From: Actinospica sp035712985
GTDB taxonomy: Bacteria > Actinomycetota > Actinomycetes > Streptomycetales > Catenulisporaceae
Direction of reading: 5' to 3'
Length of the DNA stretch: 64,000 bases
NCBI GenBank assembly: GCA_035712985.1
Contig: DASTAE010000233.1
Span: 4,803 to 68,802 of the forward strand
Both the position numbers and the translations under genes were made by a program. Shown one piece after another: positions 1-8,752 of this stretch (the first letter of the stretch is position 1; each line of letters starts with the position of its first letter). The notes below the pieces were generated by a model that saw only the letters and a program-made list of their open reading frames with translations, had not been told where the DNA came from and ran no database searches.

Positions 1-115
1 CCCAGATGCGCGTGCGCTCGGACGGGTCCTGCTGCTCGGACGCGGTGGACCAGGGCAGGGCGCGGGTCTGCGCGTTGGGGTCCGTCGGGGGGAGCCACGG
101 TTCGTAGGTAGTCAC
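1..115 (-). CDS. 5' end of an unidentified protein (runs off the window)
   Basis: The minus strand opens with GTG at 115-113 and stays open to the window edge, giving 38 residues that begin MTTYEPWLPPTDPNAQTRA and then turn Ser/Glu/Gln rich. I do not recognise a family. The site in front of the start is weak (GGCGGC). The gene diverges from the regulator at 292, and the roughly 175 bp between them holds an AT-rich patch near 148-176 that may carry promoters for one or both genes. Only the reading frame and start are supported. Confidence 0.4.
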   Translation of the reverse strand, partial: MTTYEPWLPPTDPNAQTRALPWSTASEQQDPSERTRIW

Positions 116-291
116 GCCGCCAAAGACGACGGGTTCCGCCGAGGGGTTGAAAGATTTTTTGAAGAGATTTCTCGGCCCTCCGCGGCGGTATCCGTTATCC
201 GTTCGTGACAACCGCCGTCCGCCGACGGCGTCGCAACGGGAGCAGTGCCGAACGCTGGACTCGTACGACGCAAGAAAGGTGGTGCGGGCGG

Positions 292-2226
292 ATGGGCGAG
301 GGGCCCGGGCGGATGGTCTCGGTGGACGTGCTGCGCGGCGCGGCGGTGCTGGGCGCGGAGTTCTCGCTGCGGGAGCTGGCGGTCGTGCTCGACCGGCCCG
401 CGGAGGAACTCAGGACTCTGATAGATGAGGCCGTCGAGGCGGGGGTGTTGCGGGCCGAGGGCGGTCTGCTGCGGTTCCGGGAGGACGAGGTCCGGCTCGA
501 GCTGTACGAGGCGATGCCCGCCGGGCTCCGGATGGCCCTGCACCGCTACACGGCGAAGATCCTCAGCACGCTCGACGCCGCGCCCGAGCGGATCGCCGCT
601 CACCTGCTCGCGGCCGGGGACGAGATCGAGAGCTGGGAGGCGGACTGGCTGATCGAGCACGCCGCGGCCGTCTTCGCGGGCGAGCCGGACGCGGCGGTCG
701 AGCTGATCGGCCACGTGCTGCGCGGCATCGACGCCGCCGATCCGCGCTATGCGGTGCTCGAGGACCGCTGGGCGCTGTACGCGTTCGAACTCGATCGCTT
801 CGAGCTCGCCGGACGCATCGCGCGCGGCATCCTCACGTTCACGGAGGAGCCGCACCGGGTCGGGCCCGCGGTCTGGGTGCTCGCGCTCAGCCTGATGACC
901 GGGCACCGTTTCGAGGAGGCCCTCGGGCTGCTGGAGGGGACCGGCAGCCGCACCGGCGTCCCGCCTTTCTGGCGCGCGCGCAACGACGCGGTGCGCGCGG
1001 TCGTGCTGGAGATCCTCGGTCGTCTCGACGAGGGCCGCGCGGCCGCCGAGCGCGCGCTGTCCGCCGAGGTCGGCCCGCCGGATCCGTTCGCGGTCGGGGC
1101 GGCGCTCTACCTGCGATCGATCGTCCGCGCGGCACGGCGCGACACGGCCGGCGCGCTGGAGGACGTGGAGCGCGGGCTCGTCGCGCTGAACCAGGCCCCT
1201 GATCTCGTCGATCTACGGATGCTGCTTCTCGGCAATCGCTACGCCTACCGCTTCGCGCTCGGCCGGCGCGACGGGACCGAGGACGCGATGCGCGAGGTGC
1301 TCGATCTCGCGGAGACCACGCGTTCGCTGTGGCGCGTTCGGGTCCGTCGGCAGGCGACGCAGTTGCGCTACGACCTGGGGCTTTGGGACGAGATCGACGA
1401 TCGGCACGCGATCGGCGCCCTCATCGCCGCGCATCGGGACGACGAGGCCGAGATCGCCAGGTACATCAAGGCCCTGGCGGCGGAGATCGGCCAGAAGGGC
1501 TACGACGTCGCCGCTCGGGCGCTGATCCACGAGCGGAACGGGAACGCGCGGGACGCGATCGCCGTGCTCGCGACCTGCCTGGAGCCAGGCGGGGAGGACG
1601 TATTCCCACTGCGCCACGTGATTCTGCCCAAGCTCGTGCGGCTGGCCGTGGAGCAGGAGCCCGCCACGGCTCGGGCGGCGGCCGAGGCAGCGCAATGGGA
1701 GGCGGATCGCGAGCCGACGCCGCGGAAACTGGCCGGCGCGGCCTGGTGCCGGGGCGTCCTCGACGCGGATCCGGAGGCGGTTCTCGGCGCGGCCGGGTAC
1801 CTCCGCGAGGCCGGGCTGCGGCTCTACGCGGCCAGCGCCTTGGAGGACGCGGCCGGGCTGTTCGCGCAGGCCGGAGACTCGCGGCGGGCCCGCGCGACGC
1901 TGGCCGAGGCCCTGGACGGCTACGAGGAGCTCGGCGCGACCTGGGACGCGCGCCGCGCCGCGTCCCGGCTGCGCGGCTACGACGTGCGCCTCGGAGTGCG
2001 CGGCAGCCGGGCCCGCCCGGACGACGACGGCGGCGGCACCCGCCTGACCGCGACGGAGCAGCGCGTCGCCGAGCTGGCCGCCGAGGGCTACTCGAATCCT
2101 GATATCGCGTTCCGGATGTTCCTGTCCAAGCGGACCGTCGACACGCACATCTCGAACATCCTGTCCAAGCTGCAGATCGGCTCGCGCCGGGAGATCAGGG
2201 ATCGACTGTCTCCAGATGGGCCTTGA
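292..2226 (+). CDS. LuxR-type transcriptional regulator, LAL-like without the ATPase domain
   Basis: This is a 644-residue protein. The C-terminus (about 585-640) is a clear LuxR/GerE helix-turn-helix: LTATEQRVAELAAEGYSNPD is followed by KRTVDTHISNILSKL. The body is alpha-helical repeat sequence. The N-terminus (VLRGAAVLGAEFSL) resembles the winged helix that normally follows the P-loop NTPase of LAL/MalT-like regulators, so the protein looks like a LAL regulator with the ATPase missing. I chose ATG 292 because AAGGTGG lies about 9 bp upstream; the frame is open back to 205. It converges on a paralogue at 2195-4231 and the two 3' ends overlap by 32 bp. Role: DNA-binding regulator; ligand and targets unknown. 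Confidence 0.85.
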   Translation: MGEGPGRMVSVDVLRGAAVLGAEFSLRELAVVLDRPAEELRTLIDEAVEAGVLRAEGGLLRFREDEVRLELYEAMPAGLRMALHRYTAKILSTLDAAPERIAAHLLAAGDEIESWEADWLIEHAAAVFAGEPDAAVELIGHVLRGIDAADPRYAVLEDRWALYAFELDRFELAGRIARGILTFTEEPHRVGPAVWVLALSLMTGHRFEEALGLLEGTGSRTGVPPFWRARNDAVRAVVLEILGRLDEGRAAAERALSAEVGPPDPFAVGAALYLRSIVRAARRDTAGALEDVERGLVALNQAPDLVDLRMLLLGNRYAYRFALGRRDGTEDAMREVLDLAETTRSLWRVRVRRQATQLRYDLGLWDEIDDRHAIGALIAAHRDDEAEIARYIKALAAEIGQKGYDVAARALIHERNGNARDAIAVLATCLEPGGEDVFPLRHVILPKLVRLAVEQEPATARAAAEAAQWEADREPTPRKLAGAAWCRGVLDADPEAVLGAAGYLREAGLRLYAASALEDAAGLFAQAGDSRRARATLAEALDGYEELGATWDARRAASRLRGYDVRLGVRGSRARPDDDGGGTRLTATEQRVAELAAEGYSNPDIAFRMFLSKRTVDTHISNILSKLQIGSRREIRDRLSPDGP

Positions 2227-4231
2227 CCTCGATCCGCGAGCCCGCGCCGAGCTTCGCCAGGATGCGCGAGACGTGGCTCTCCACGGTGCGCCTGGACAGG
2301 TTGAGCCGCTCGGCGATGTCAGGGTTCGACAGGCCCTCGGCGACCAGTTCGGCGACCGTGCTCTCGGTCGGCGTCAGCGACTGCGGGCCCGCCGCGGCAC
2401 GCCGGCTCCCGGCCACGGCGCGGAGCCGTACTCCGTGCCCGCGCAGCCGTGACGTGGCACGACGCACGTCCCACGCGGCGCCCATTCCGTCGTACACGTC
2501 GAGCGCCTCGAGCAGCGTCGTCCGCGCCCGCGTCGTGTCCCCGGACTTCGCCAGCAGCTCGGCCGCGTCCTCCAAAGCGTTGCCCAGCGCGGCCAGCAGC
2601 CCGGCCTCGCGCAGCATTTCCGCCGCCTGCGCGACGAGCTCCGGATCGCCGTCCATGAGCCCGCGGCACCACAGCAAGGTCGCCCGCCTGCGGCTGACCG
2701 CCTCCTCCTGCGCGTCCTTCTCCGCGACCCGCGCCGCCTCCAGCGCCATCGGCCCGTCCCCGTGCGCCAGGGCCAGCCGGATCAGCGCGGGCAGCAGGCG
2801 ATAGCGCAGCGGATGGCTCGGCCGGCCGAGGCGCAGCGAGACCGCGAGCACCTCCTCGGCCGCCTCCGGCGCGCCCTCGCGTTCGTAGTCGAGGGCCTCG
2901 GCGGCCAGCGCGAACACGCGGGAGACCTCGGTCAGGGAGGCGGCCGCGCCGGGGGTCTCGCGCAGGATCGCGAGCGAGCTCCGCGCCTGCTCGCCCTCGT
3001 CGCGCCGGATCGCGATCTGCGCGCGGATCGCGTGCCGCATGGCCGGGGCCGGGAGTTCGTGGTCTGCGATGAGGTCGAGGTGGGCCACGGCCTCGTCCCA
3101 CAGGCCGAGTTCGAAGGCGATCTCGGCCGTGTGCAGGCGGAGCTGGCTGAGCCGCGCGAGCGCCGCGGTCTCGGCCGCGAGCAGCATCTGCCGGGCCCCG
3201 TCCATCAGCTCCTCGGGCGAGTCGCCGATCTCGAAGCCGACGGTGAAGCGGTTCACCCAGAGCAGCAGGCGCAGGTCCACGAGGTCGGGCTCGCCGCGGA
3301 CGACCGCGGTCGCGCGTTCGATCAACGTGACCGCCGTGGCGCAGTCCTGGTCCGCGACGATCGATACATACGACTGCGCATGCAGCGCGTAGCCGATCGC
3401 CATCGGGTCGTTCGCGAGCCGGCCGGCGGCCAACGCGTCCCGCGCGGCGTCGCGGGCCTGTTCCAGCTGATCGCAGGTGCAGAACGCGACCGCGCGCAGG
3501 GCCGCGTATCGGGCGAGCCAGTGCGGCGGGACCTCCGGAGCGGCGGCGGCCGCGTCGAGTGCGAGCAGCACATCGTCGAGCCGCTGCAATCTCATCAGGC
3601 TGTATCCGAGCAGCCACGTGTTACGGCCGCTTCGCTCCGGGTCCTTGCTCCGGGCCGCGTTCTCCCGGGCGATCCGCGCCGCGTCTTCGAGCCGGAAGAG
3701 TCGGAAGTTCGCGTCGGCGAGTAAGTCCTCGAAGTCCGCGCGCCGTGGATCCCCGGCGTCCAGATCGGGGACGACGCGCTCGAACAGCGCGGCGGCCGTC
3801 GCCGGATCACGTCGGGTGAGCGTCTCGGCGTGCTCGGCGAGCCACTCCGCCTCCCACGGCTCGGTCCCGGCCTCGCCGCCGGCCAACAACTGCCGGCCCA
3901 CGCGCTCCGGCTGCGCGCCCGTCGCCCGCAGGACCCACGCCGAGCGCCGGTGCAGGGCGCTGCGACGCTCGGGCGGCGTCGCGTCGTAGAGCGCCTGCCG
4001 GATCTCCCCCTCGCGGAAGCGCAGCTGATGCTCCGTCGATTCGAGCAGCCCGGCGCCGAGCGCCTCGTCCACGACCGGGACGAGTTCGATCGGCGTGAGC
4101 CCGTTGATCAGCGCGAGATCGGTGACCGAGAACGGATCGCCCAGCAGCGCCGCGCCGTGCAGCACCTCGAGCGTGCGTGGCGTGAGGAAGTCGAGCCGTT
4201 CCTCGATCGGGCCGCTCGGCGACGATTGCAC
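2195..4231 (-). CDS. LuxR-type transcriptional regulator, paralogue of the 292-2226 gene
   Basis: This 678-residue protein from a GTG start is colinear with the convergent neighbour. Its N-terminal segment TLEVLHGAALLGDPFSVTDL and the central motif LREAGLLAALGNALEDAAEL both match equivalents there (LREAGLRLYAASALEDAAGL). The C-terminal LuxR helix-turn-helix reads LTPTESTVAELVAEGLSNPD, then RRTVESHVSRILAKL. As in the paralogue, no Walker A motif is present, so the LAL ATPase is absent. The last 32 bp encode the recognition-helix ends of both proteins on opposite strands. It diverges from the MurG-like gene at 4333 with about 100 bp between. Regulatory function is confident; target genes are unknown. 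Confidence 0.85.
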   Translation of the reverse strand: MQSSPSGPIEERLDFLTPRTLEVLHGAALLGDPFSVTDLALINGLTPIELVPVVDEALGAGLLESTEHQLRFREGEIRQALYDATPPERRSALHRRSAWVLRATGAQPERVGRQLLAGGEAGTEPWEAEWLAEHAETLTRRDPATAAALFERVVPDLDAGDPRRADFEDLLADANFRLFRLEDAARIARENAARSKDPERSGRNTWLLGYSLMRLQRLDDVLLALDAAAAAPEVPPHWLARYAALRAVAFCTCDQLEQARDAARDALAAGRLANDPMAIGYALHAQSYVSIVADQDCATAVTLIERATAVVRGEPDLVDLRLLLWVNRFTVGFEIGDSPEELMDGARQMLLAAETAALARLSQLRLHTAEIAFELGLWDEAVAHLDLIADHELPAPAMRHAIRAQIAIRRDEGEQARSSLAILRETPGAAASLTEVSRVFALAAEALDYEREGAPEAAEEVLAVSLRLGRPSHPLRYRLLPALIRLALAHGDGPMALEAARVAEKDAQEEAVSRRRATLLWCRGLMDGDPELVAQAAEMLREAGLLAALGNALEDAAELLAKSGDTTRARTTLLEALDVYDGMGAAWDVRRATSRLRGHGVRLRAVAGSRRAAAGPQSLTPTESTVAELVAEGLSNPDIAERLNLSRRTVESHVSRILAKLGAGSRIEVKAHLETVDP

Positions 4232-4332
4232 CGCACCAGGCTAACGGCACCGCACGTTGCGGCGGTACGGCCGAACTGTGGGAGGCTTGGCGGGTCAGCA
4301 CGCAGGGGGCTCGAAGAGAAGGCGGTACCAGC

Positions 4333-5511
4333 GTGAGCAGCCGAGCCGACGGGTCCCGCCCCGTCCGGGTGATCGTGACCGGCGGCGGCACCGGGGGCCA
4401 CGTGTACCCCGCGCTGACCACGGTGAACGCCCTGCGCGAGGTCCTGGCCGCCGAGGGCCGCGAGCTGTCGGTGACCTGGGTCGGCGCCCACGGCAAGCTC
4501 GAGGAGCGGATCGCCGGGGAGCACGGCATCCCCTTCCTGCCGGTGGCCACCGGCAAGCTGCGCCGGGCCCGCAACCCGCTGGGCATGCTCACCTGGACCA
4601 ATATCAGGGACCTGGCCCGGGTGCCGTGGGGCGCGGTGCAGGCCTGCGGGATCGTCCGTCGACTGAAGCCCGACGCCGTCGTCGGCTTCGGCGGCTATGT
4701 CGCGGTGCCGGTGAGCGTCGCCGCCTGGCTCTGCCACCGCCCGCTGGTGATCCACGAGCAGACCGTGCGCCTGGGCCTGGCCAACCGGATCCTCGCGCGG
4801 CTGGCCAAGGCCACCGCCGTCTCCTCCGAGTCCACCCTCGGCCTGCTGCCCGGCCGCACCCGGAGCCGTGCCGAGCTGGTCGGCAACCCGGTGCGCGCCG
4901 AGCTGTTCGGCGGCGACGCCGATCGGGCCGTGGCCGCGCTGGGCCTCGACGGCTTCGACCGCTCGCTGCCGACGGTGTACGTGACCGGCGGCGCGCTCGG
5001 CGCCCGGCAGATCAACAACCTGACCGTCGAATCGCTGCCCTGGCTGCTCAAGCAGGCCAACGTCGTGCACCAGTGCGGCGCCGCCGAGATCGACCGGATG
5101 CGCGAGGCGGCCGCCGCGCTCTCCCCGGAACTCGCGCCGCGCTACCACGTGGCCGAGTTCATCGGCGCGGAGCTGCCCGACCTGTTCGCGCTCGCCGACC
5201 TCGTCGTGGCGCGCAGCGGCGCCGGCACGATCTCCGAGCTCTCCGCCCTCGGCAAGCCCGCGATCCTGATCCCGCTGGCCTCCTCGGCGGGCGGCGAGCA
5301 GGCGTTCAACGCGCGCTACCTCGATGAGCGCGGCGCCGCGCGCGCCCTGCTCGGCGAGGTGTCGGGGGAGGACCTGCGCGCCGCGATCGGCGCCCTGCTC
5401 GAGGATCCGGCCGCCCGCGCCGCGATGGCCGACCACGCGCGGGAACTCGGCAGGCCCGAGGCCGCGCGCACGCTCTCCGCGCTAATCCTGCGCGTCGCCG
5501 GGGCGCAGTAG
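4333..5511 (+). CDS. MurG-like UDP-GlcNAc transferase (GT28), probably an accessory copy
   Basis: The 392-residue product starts at GTG 4333. The N-terminal VTGGGTGGHVYPAL is the MurG glycine-rich signature, and IHEQTVRLGLANRIL corresponds to the MurG EQN motif with Asn replaced by Thr. The C-terminal donor site is present: VTGGALGARQIN, then RSGAGTISELSALG, then GGEQAFNARYL. MurG adds GlcNAc to lipid I to make lipid II at the cytoplasmic membrane. It stands alone, without ftsW, murC or ftsQ beside it, so it is unlikely to be the housekeeping dcw copy; a related natural-product glycosyltransferase is the alternative. It is near an orphan murF and an Alr-Ddl fusion. The 3' end overlaps the convergent phosphoribosyltransferase by 30 bp. 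Confidence 0.8.
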   Translation: MSSRADGSRPVRVIVTGGGTGGHVYPALTTVNALREVLAAEGRELSVTWVGAHGKLEERIAGEHGIPFLPVATGKLRRARNPLGMLTWTNIRDLARVPWGAVQACGIVRRLKPDAVVGFGGYVAVPVSVAAWLCHRPLVIHEQTVRLGLANRILARLAKATAVSSESTLGLLPGRTRSRAELVGNPVRAELFGGDADRAVAALGLDGFDRSLPTVYVTGGALGARQINNLTVESLPWLLKQANVVHQCGAAEIDRMREAAAALSPELAPRYHVAEFIGAELPDLFALADLVVARSGAGTISELSALGKPAILIPLASSAGGEQAFNARYLDERGAARALLGEVSGEDLRAAIGALLEDPAARAAMADHARELGRPEAARTLSALILRVAGAQ

Positions 5512-6153
5512 CCGGATCACGTCGGCGTCGCTCAGCTGGGCGAAGTCGTCGTACCACTCGCCGACGGCCTCGAAATCCGCGGGTGCCAGGACGTAGACGA
5601 CGTCGTCGGCCAGACCGCTCTCGGCCAGGTGACGGACGGATTCCGGCGCGCACACCGGCGCCGCGAAGATCAGCCTGCTCGGCGAGCGCCGCCGCAGGGA
5701 GCGCAGCGCCGCCCGGGCCGTGACGCCGGTGGCCAGCCCGTCGTCCGCGAGCACGACCTCCCGGCCCAGCAACCGCGGCAGCGGCCGATCGCCCCGGTAG
5801 GCGGCGACCCGGCGTTCGAGCTCCACCCGCTCGGCCGCGGCCAGCGCCGCCAGCCGCGCGCCCGCGAAGCCCAGCCGGGCCGCCTGCGGGCCGGGGACGA
5901 CCTCGTCGAGCCCCTCGGCGATCGCGGCGAGACCGTACTCCGGGTAGCCGGGGGCGCCGATCTTGCGCGCGACGAAGGCCTCGGCCGACACACCGAGCCG
6001 CGCGGCGATCTCGCCCGCGATCGGGATCCCGCCGCGCGGCAGGCCGAGCACCACGGGCTCGCGCGGGCCGAGCAGCGCCACGCGTTCGGCGAGCAGCCGG
6101 CCCGCCTCGAACCGGTCCGCGAAGCGTCCGGGCGGTTCAGGGGGCATCGGCAC
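5482..6153 (-). CDS. Phosphoribosyltransferase-fold protein
   Basis: This 223-residue protein begins after a near-perfect GAGGAGGTG site. VVLADDGLATGVTARAAL is a canonical PRPP-binding loop (hydrophobic strand, two acids, then G-x-A-T-G-x-T). VVLGLPRGGIPIAGEIA near residues 34-50 is the pyrophosphate-side loop found in stand-alone PRTases of this type. The family includes salvage enzymes and regulators, and the sequence does not identify the base it acts on. It diverges from the small HesB-like gene at 6250 and its end overlaps the MurG-like gene on the opposite strand. Fold assignment is confident; substrate is not. Confidence 0.8.
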   Translation of the reverse strand: MPMPPEPPGRFADRFEAGRLLAERVALLGPREPVVLGLPRGGIPIAGEIAARLGVSAEAFVARKIGAPGYPEYGLAAIAEGLDEVVPGPQAARLGFAGARLAALAAAERVELERRVAAYRGDRPLPRLLGREVVLADDGLATGVTARAALRSLRRRSPSRLIFAAPVCAPESVRHLAESGLADDVVYVLAPADFEAVGEWYDDFAQLSDADVIRLLRPGDAQD

Positions 6154-6249
6154 CTCCTCGTTCCGGCTTCTCGATTATCCCCGTTTCGCCGCGGAACGAC
6201 CGGGTACCCGAGCCGCTCCCGAAACCGAACGGAAAGGAACGACCAGCCT

Positions 6250-6546
6250 ATGCTGATGCTCACCGACGCCGCCGCCACCGCCATCAACCAGCTCGCCACC
6301 CAGCCGAACATGCCCGAGACGACCGGTCTGCGGATCGCGCCGAGCCCGGACGACACCCAGGGCGCCGCCCTCGCCGCGGCCCTGACCACCGGCCCCGGGC
6401 CCGAGGACCAGGTCCTCGAGGTGCACCAGGCCCGCGTGTACCTCGAGCCCGTGGCCGCCGAGCAGCTCGCGGACAAGGTGCTCGACGCCGAGACCGCCGC
6501 CGGCGGCCAGATCGCCTTCCATCTGCGGCCGCAGGCCGAGGCCTGA
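6250..6546 (+). CDS. Small HesB/IscA-like protein lacking cysteines
   Basis: The product is 98 residues, starting at ATG 6250 after GGAAAGGA. The opening MLMLTDAAATAINQLATQ and the ETTGLRIAPSP stretch match the start of the HesB/IscA (A-type Fe-S carrier) fold, and VYLEPVAAEQLADKVLDA continues it. A-type carriers bind Fe-S clusters through three conserved cysteines; here there is no cysteine at all, so it should not carry a cluster in that way. Similar cysteine-free proteins occur in actinobacteria, often named only by domain. It diverges from the phosphoribosyltransferase gene. Function unknown. Confidence 0.65.
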   Translation: MLMLTDAAATAINQLATQPNMPETTGLRIAPSPDDTQGAALAAALTTGPGPEDQVLEVHQARVYLEPVAAEQLADKVLDAETAAGGQIAFHLRPQAEA

Positions 6547-6630
6547 GCGCGCACGCTCGCGCTTGGCCCATCCGGTGCTTCATCCAAGATCGGGTGCGGC
6601 GTGCCGCCGGCCGCCGGGAGTTAGGTCTCC

Positions 6631-6674
6631 ATTCTCGCGGGTACGGACCTGCGCCGAGAGGGGTGGGCGAGAAT
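6631..6674 (+). promoter_or_regulatory. Possible hairpin in the leader of the NlpC/P60 gene
   Basis: ATTCTCGC at 6631-6638 pairs perfectly with GCGAGAAT at 6667-6674 around a 28-nt G-rich loop, ending 25 bp before the NlpC/P60 ATG. Endopeptidase genes in this phylum are often riboswitch-controlled, so I compared it with the c-di-AMP riboswitch, but could not lay out the conserved core. This is a structural observation only. Confidence 0.3.
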
Positions 6675-6699
6675 CCATCTATCTACGCGGGACGGCGAC

Positions 6700-7230
6700 A
6701 TGCGAATACCGTGGCAACGCGAGTCTTGGAGCGGACGGATATCCGGGGTGCGGCGAAGACCGCCGCTGGCCGCGTTCGCGGTCATCGTGGCGGCGACGCT
6801 GCTGAGCGTCGCCGCCGCGCCCGCCCGGGCCGACGGCGGCCCGGGCACCCGATGGCGGCCGCACGCGGTCGACTCCGGGAAGAGCCGGGGCGAGAAAGCG
6901 CTCGCCTTCGCGCTCGCCCAGATCGGCAAGCCCTACGCGTACGGCGGAAACGGGCCCGACGCGTACGACTGTTCGGGTCTGACCCAGCAGGCGTGGCGCG
7001 ACGCCGGAGTCCGGATACCGCGCACCTCGCAGGAGCAGGCGGGCGTGGGGATCTCCGTTCCGCTCGGCCAGGCCCGACTCGGCGACCTGGTCGTCTTCTA
7101 CTCCGACGCCTCGCACGTCGGCATCTACGCCGGACACGGCATGGTCGTGGTCGCCCCGCACAGCGGCGCGTTCATCCGGCTCGAGGCGATCGTCTGGATG
7201 CCCGTCTACGCCGTCCGAAGGCCGGGATAG
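6700..7230 (+). CDS. Secreted NlpC/P60 peptidoglycan endopeptidase
   Basis: The 176-residue precursor has a signal peptide: a basic start (MRIPWQRESW), a hydrophobic core (AAFAVIVAATLLSVA) and a cleavage region near AAPARA-DG. The mature part is a single NlpC/P60 domain with the catalytic triad visible: Cys91 in DCSG, His139 in ASHVGIY and His154 in APHSG. Such enzymes cut peptide stems of peptidoglycan outside the membrane. There is no extra binding domain, so this is a minimal form. It lies 62 bp upstream of murF on the same strand, within an island of wall-related genes. The ATG at 6700 has only a weak ribosome site (GGGACGG). Confidence 0.88.
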   Translation: MRIPWQRESWSGRISGVRRRPPLAAFAVIVAATLLSVAAAPARADGGPGTRWRPHAVDSGKSRGEKALAFALAQIGKPYAYGGNGPDAYDCSGLTQQAWRDAGVRIPRTSQEQAGVGISVPLGQARLGDLVVFYSDASHVGIYAGHGMVVVAPHSGAFIRLEAIVWMPVYAVRRPG

Positions 7231-7291
7231 GCCGGTCCCCATCCCGCGGTCGCTCGAAATCCGAAATCGCGCCGTTTCCGTATGACGGTGC

Positions 7292-8695
7292 ATGAGAGAG
7301 ATAACGCTGCGGGAGCTCGCCGACGTGGTCGGTGGCACTGTGCACGACGGCGCGGACGACATCGCGGTCAAGGCGCCCGCGTTCGTCGACTCGCGCAAGG
7401 CGCAGGCGGGCGGGCTGTTCGTCGCGCTGCCCGGAGAGCGGGTGGACGGGCACGACTACGTGGAGGCCGCGATCTCCGGCGGCGCCACGGTGGTGCTGGC
7501 GCAGCGTCCGGTCGGCGCGCCCGCGGTCGTCGTGCAGGACGGCGTCGACGCGCTCGGCAAGCTGTCCGCGCACCTGATCGCGCAGGGCGTGGCCGGCGGG
7601 ATGACCGTGCTCGGCATCACGGGCTCCGCGGGCAAGACGACCACCAAGGACCTGATCGCGCACCTGCTGCGCACGCGCGGCGCGACCGTGGCCACGCCGG
7701 GCAACTTCAACAACGAGATCGGCCTGCCGCTCACGGTCAGCCTGGCCACCGAGGACACGCGGTTCCTGGTGCTGGAGATGGGCGCCCGTGCCATCGGGCA
7801 CATCAAGTACCTGACGGAGATCGCGCCGCCGTCGATCGGCGTCGTCACCAACATCGGCACCGCGCACCTCGGCGAGTTCGGCGGCTACGCGGCGACGACG
7901 CAGGGCAAGGGAGAGCTCGTCGAGTCGCTGCCGGCCGAGGGCCTGGCCGTGCTGAACGCGGACGACGAGCGGGTGCTGTCGATGCGCACGCGGACCAAGG
8001 CCGAGGTCGTGCTCTTCGGCCTCTCGCAGGAGGCTGACATCCGGGCCGCGGACGTGACCCTGGACGAGGGCGGCCACGCGCGCTTCACCCTGCACACGCC
8101 GGAGGGCACGGCACCCGTCGCGCTGCAGCTGATCGGTGAGCACCAGGTGGGCAACGCGCTGGCGGCGGCCGCCGTCGCCCGGCGCATCGGGCTGAGCACC
8201 GAGGAGATCGCCGCCGGTCTCGGCACCGCGACGGCCGCCTCCGGCGGACGGCTCGAGATCACCGAGCGGCCGGACGGCATCGTCATCGTCAACGACGCCT
8301 ACAACGCGAATCCGCACAGCACGCGCGCCGCGCTCAGGGCCCTGAGGGCGATGGCGCAGGGCCGGCGCACCGTCGTCGTGCTCGGCGCGATGCTCGGTCT
8401 CGACGAGACCGTGGAGGAGGAGCACCGCGGGGTCGGCGCGCTGGCCAGGGAGCTCGGCGTGGACATCGTGATCACCGTCGGCGGGCTCAAGGGCGCCGAG
8501 GAGGCCGGCTGGATCGCCGACGGCGCCGAGGACGCCGGGGCGACCGTCGTGCGCACCCTCGACAACGTCGAGGCGCGCGTCGTGCTCGACAAGATGCTCG
8601 CCCCCGGCGACATCGTGCTCTTCAAGGCCTCGCAGCCCGCCGGGCTCCAGCCGCTCGCCGAGCAGCTGGCCGGGCAGGCCGAAACCGTGCACTGA
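7292..8695 (+). CDS. murF: UDP-MurNAc-tripeptide:D-Ala-D-Ala ligase (MurF), orphan copy
   Basis: The 467-residue protein has the full Mur-ligase layout. The N-terminal substrate domain contains FVDSRKAQAGGLFVALPGER. The ATP loop GITGSAGKTTTKD has Lys115. GNFNNEIGLPLTV and VTNIGTAHLGEFG are typical MurF central motifs, and the C-terminal domain carries VIVNDAYNANPHS. MurF joins D-Ala-D-Ala to UDP-MurNAc-tripeptide in the cytosol. The gene is outside a dcw cluster (no mraY or murD beside it), which suggests a second copy. It converges on the Alr-Ddl fusion gene, whose product would make its substrate, with a bidirectional hairpin between them. Confidence 0.93.
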   Translation: MREITLRELADVVGGTVHDGADDIAVKAPAFVDSRKAQAGGLFVALPGERVDGHDYVEAAISGGATVVLAQRPVGAPAVVVQDGVDALGKLSAHLIAQGVAGGMTVLGITGSAGKTTTKDLIAHLLRTRGATVATPGNFNNEIGLPLTVSLATEDTRFLVLEMGARAIGHIKYLTEIAPPSIGVVTNIGTAHLGEFGGYAATTQGKGELVESLPAEGLAVLNADDERVLSMRTRTKAEVVLFGLSQEADIRAADVTLDEGGHARFTLHTPEGTAPVALQLIGEHQVGNALAAAAVARRIGLSTEEIAAGLGTATAASGGRLEITERPDGIVIVNDAYNANPHSTRAALRALRAMAQGRRTVVVLGAMLGLDETVEEEHRGVGALARELGVDIVITVGGLKGAEEAGWIADGAEDAGATVVRTLDNVEARVVLDKMLAPGDIVLFKASQPAGLQPLAEQLAGQAETVH

Positions 8696-8710
8696 CGGGC
8701 TGAACAGCGG

Positions 8711-8740
8711 AAAGGGGCGGGCCGCGCGGCCCGCCCCCCT
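8711..8740. terminator. Bidirectional hairpin terminator between murF and alr-ddl
   Basis: GGGGCGGGCC (8714-8723) pairs perfectly with GGCCCGCCCC (8728-8737) around a GCGC loop. It sits in the 57-bp gap between two convergent stop codons. A short A-run on the left supplies a T-run for minus-strand transcription. Confidence 0.75.
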
Positions 8741-8752
8741 CGGCCTGAGCAG

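Noticed and set aside
6600..6699. c-di-AMP (ydaO) riboswitch
   Set aside because: Context fits a wall-hydrolase gene, but the conserved core could not be aligned; only one hairpin is supported.
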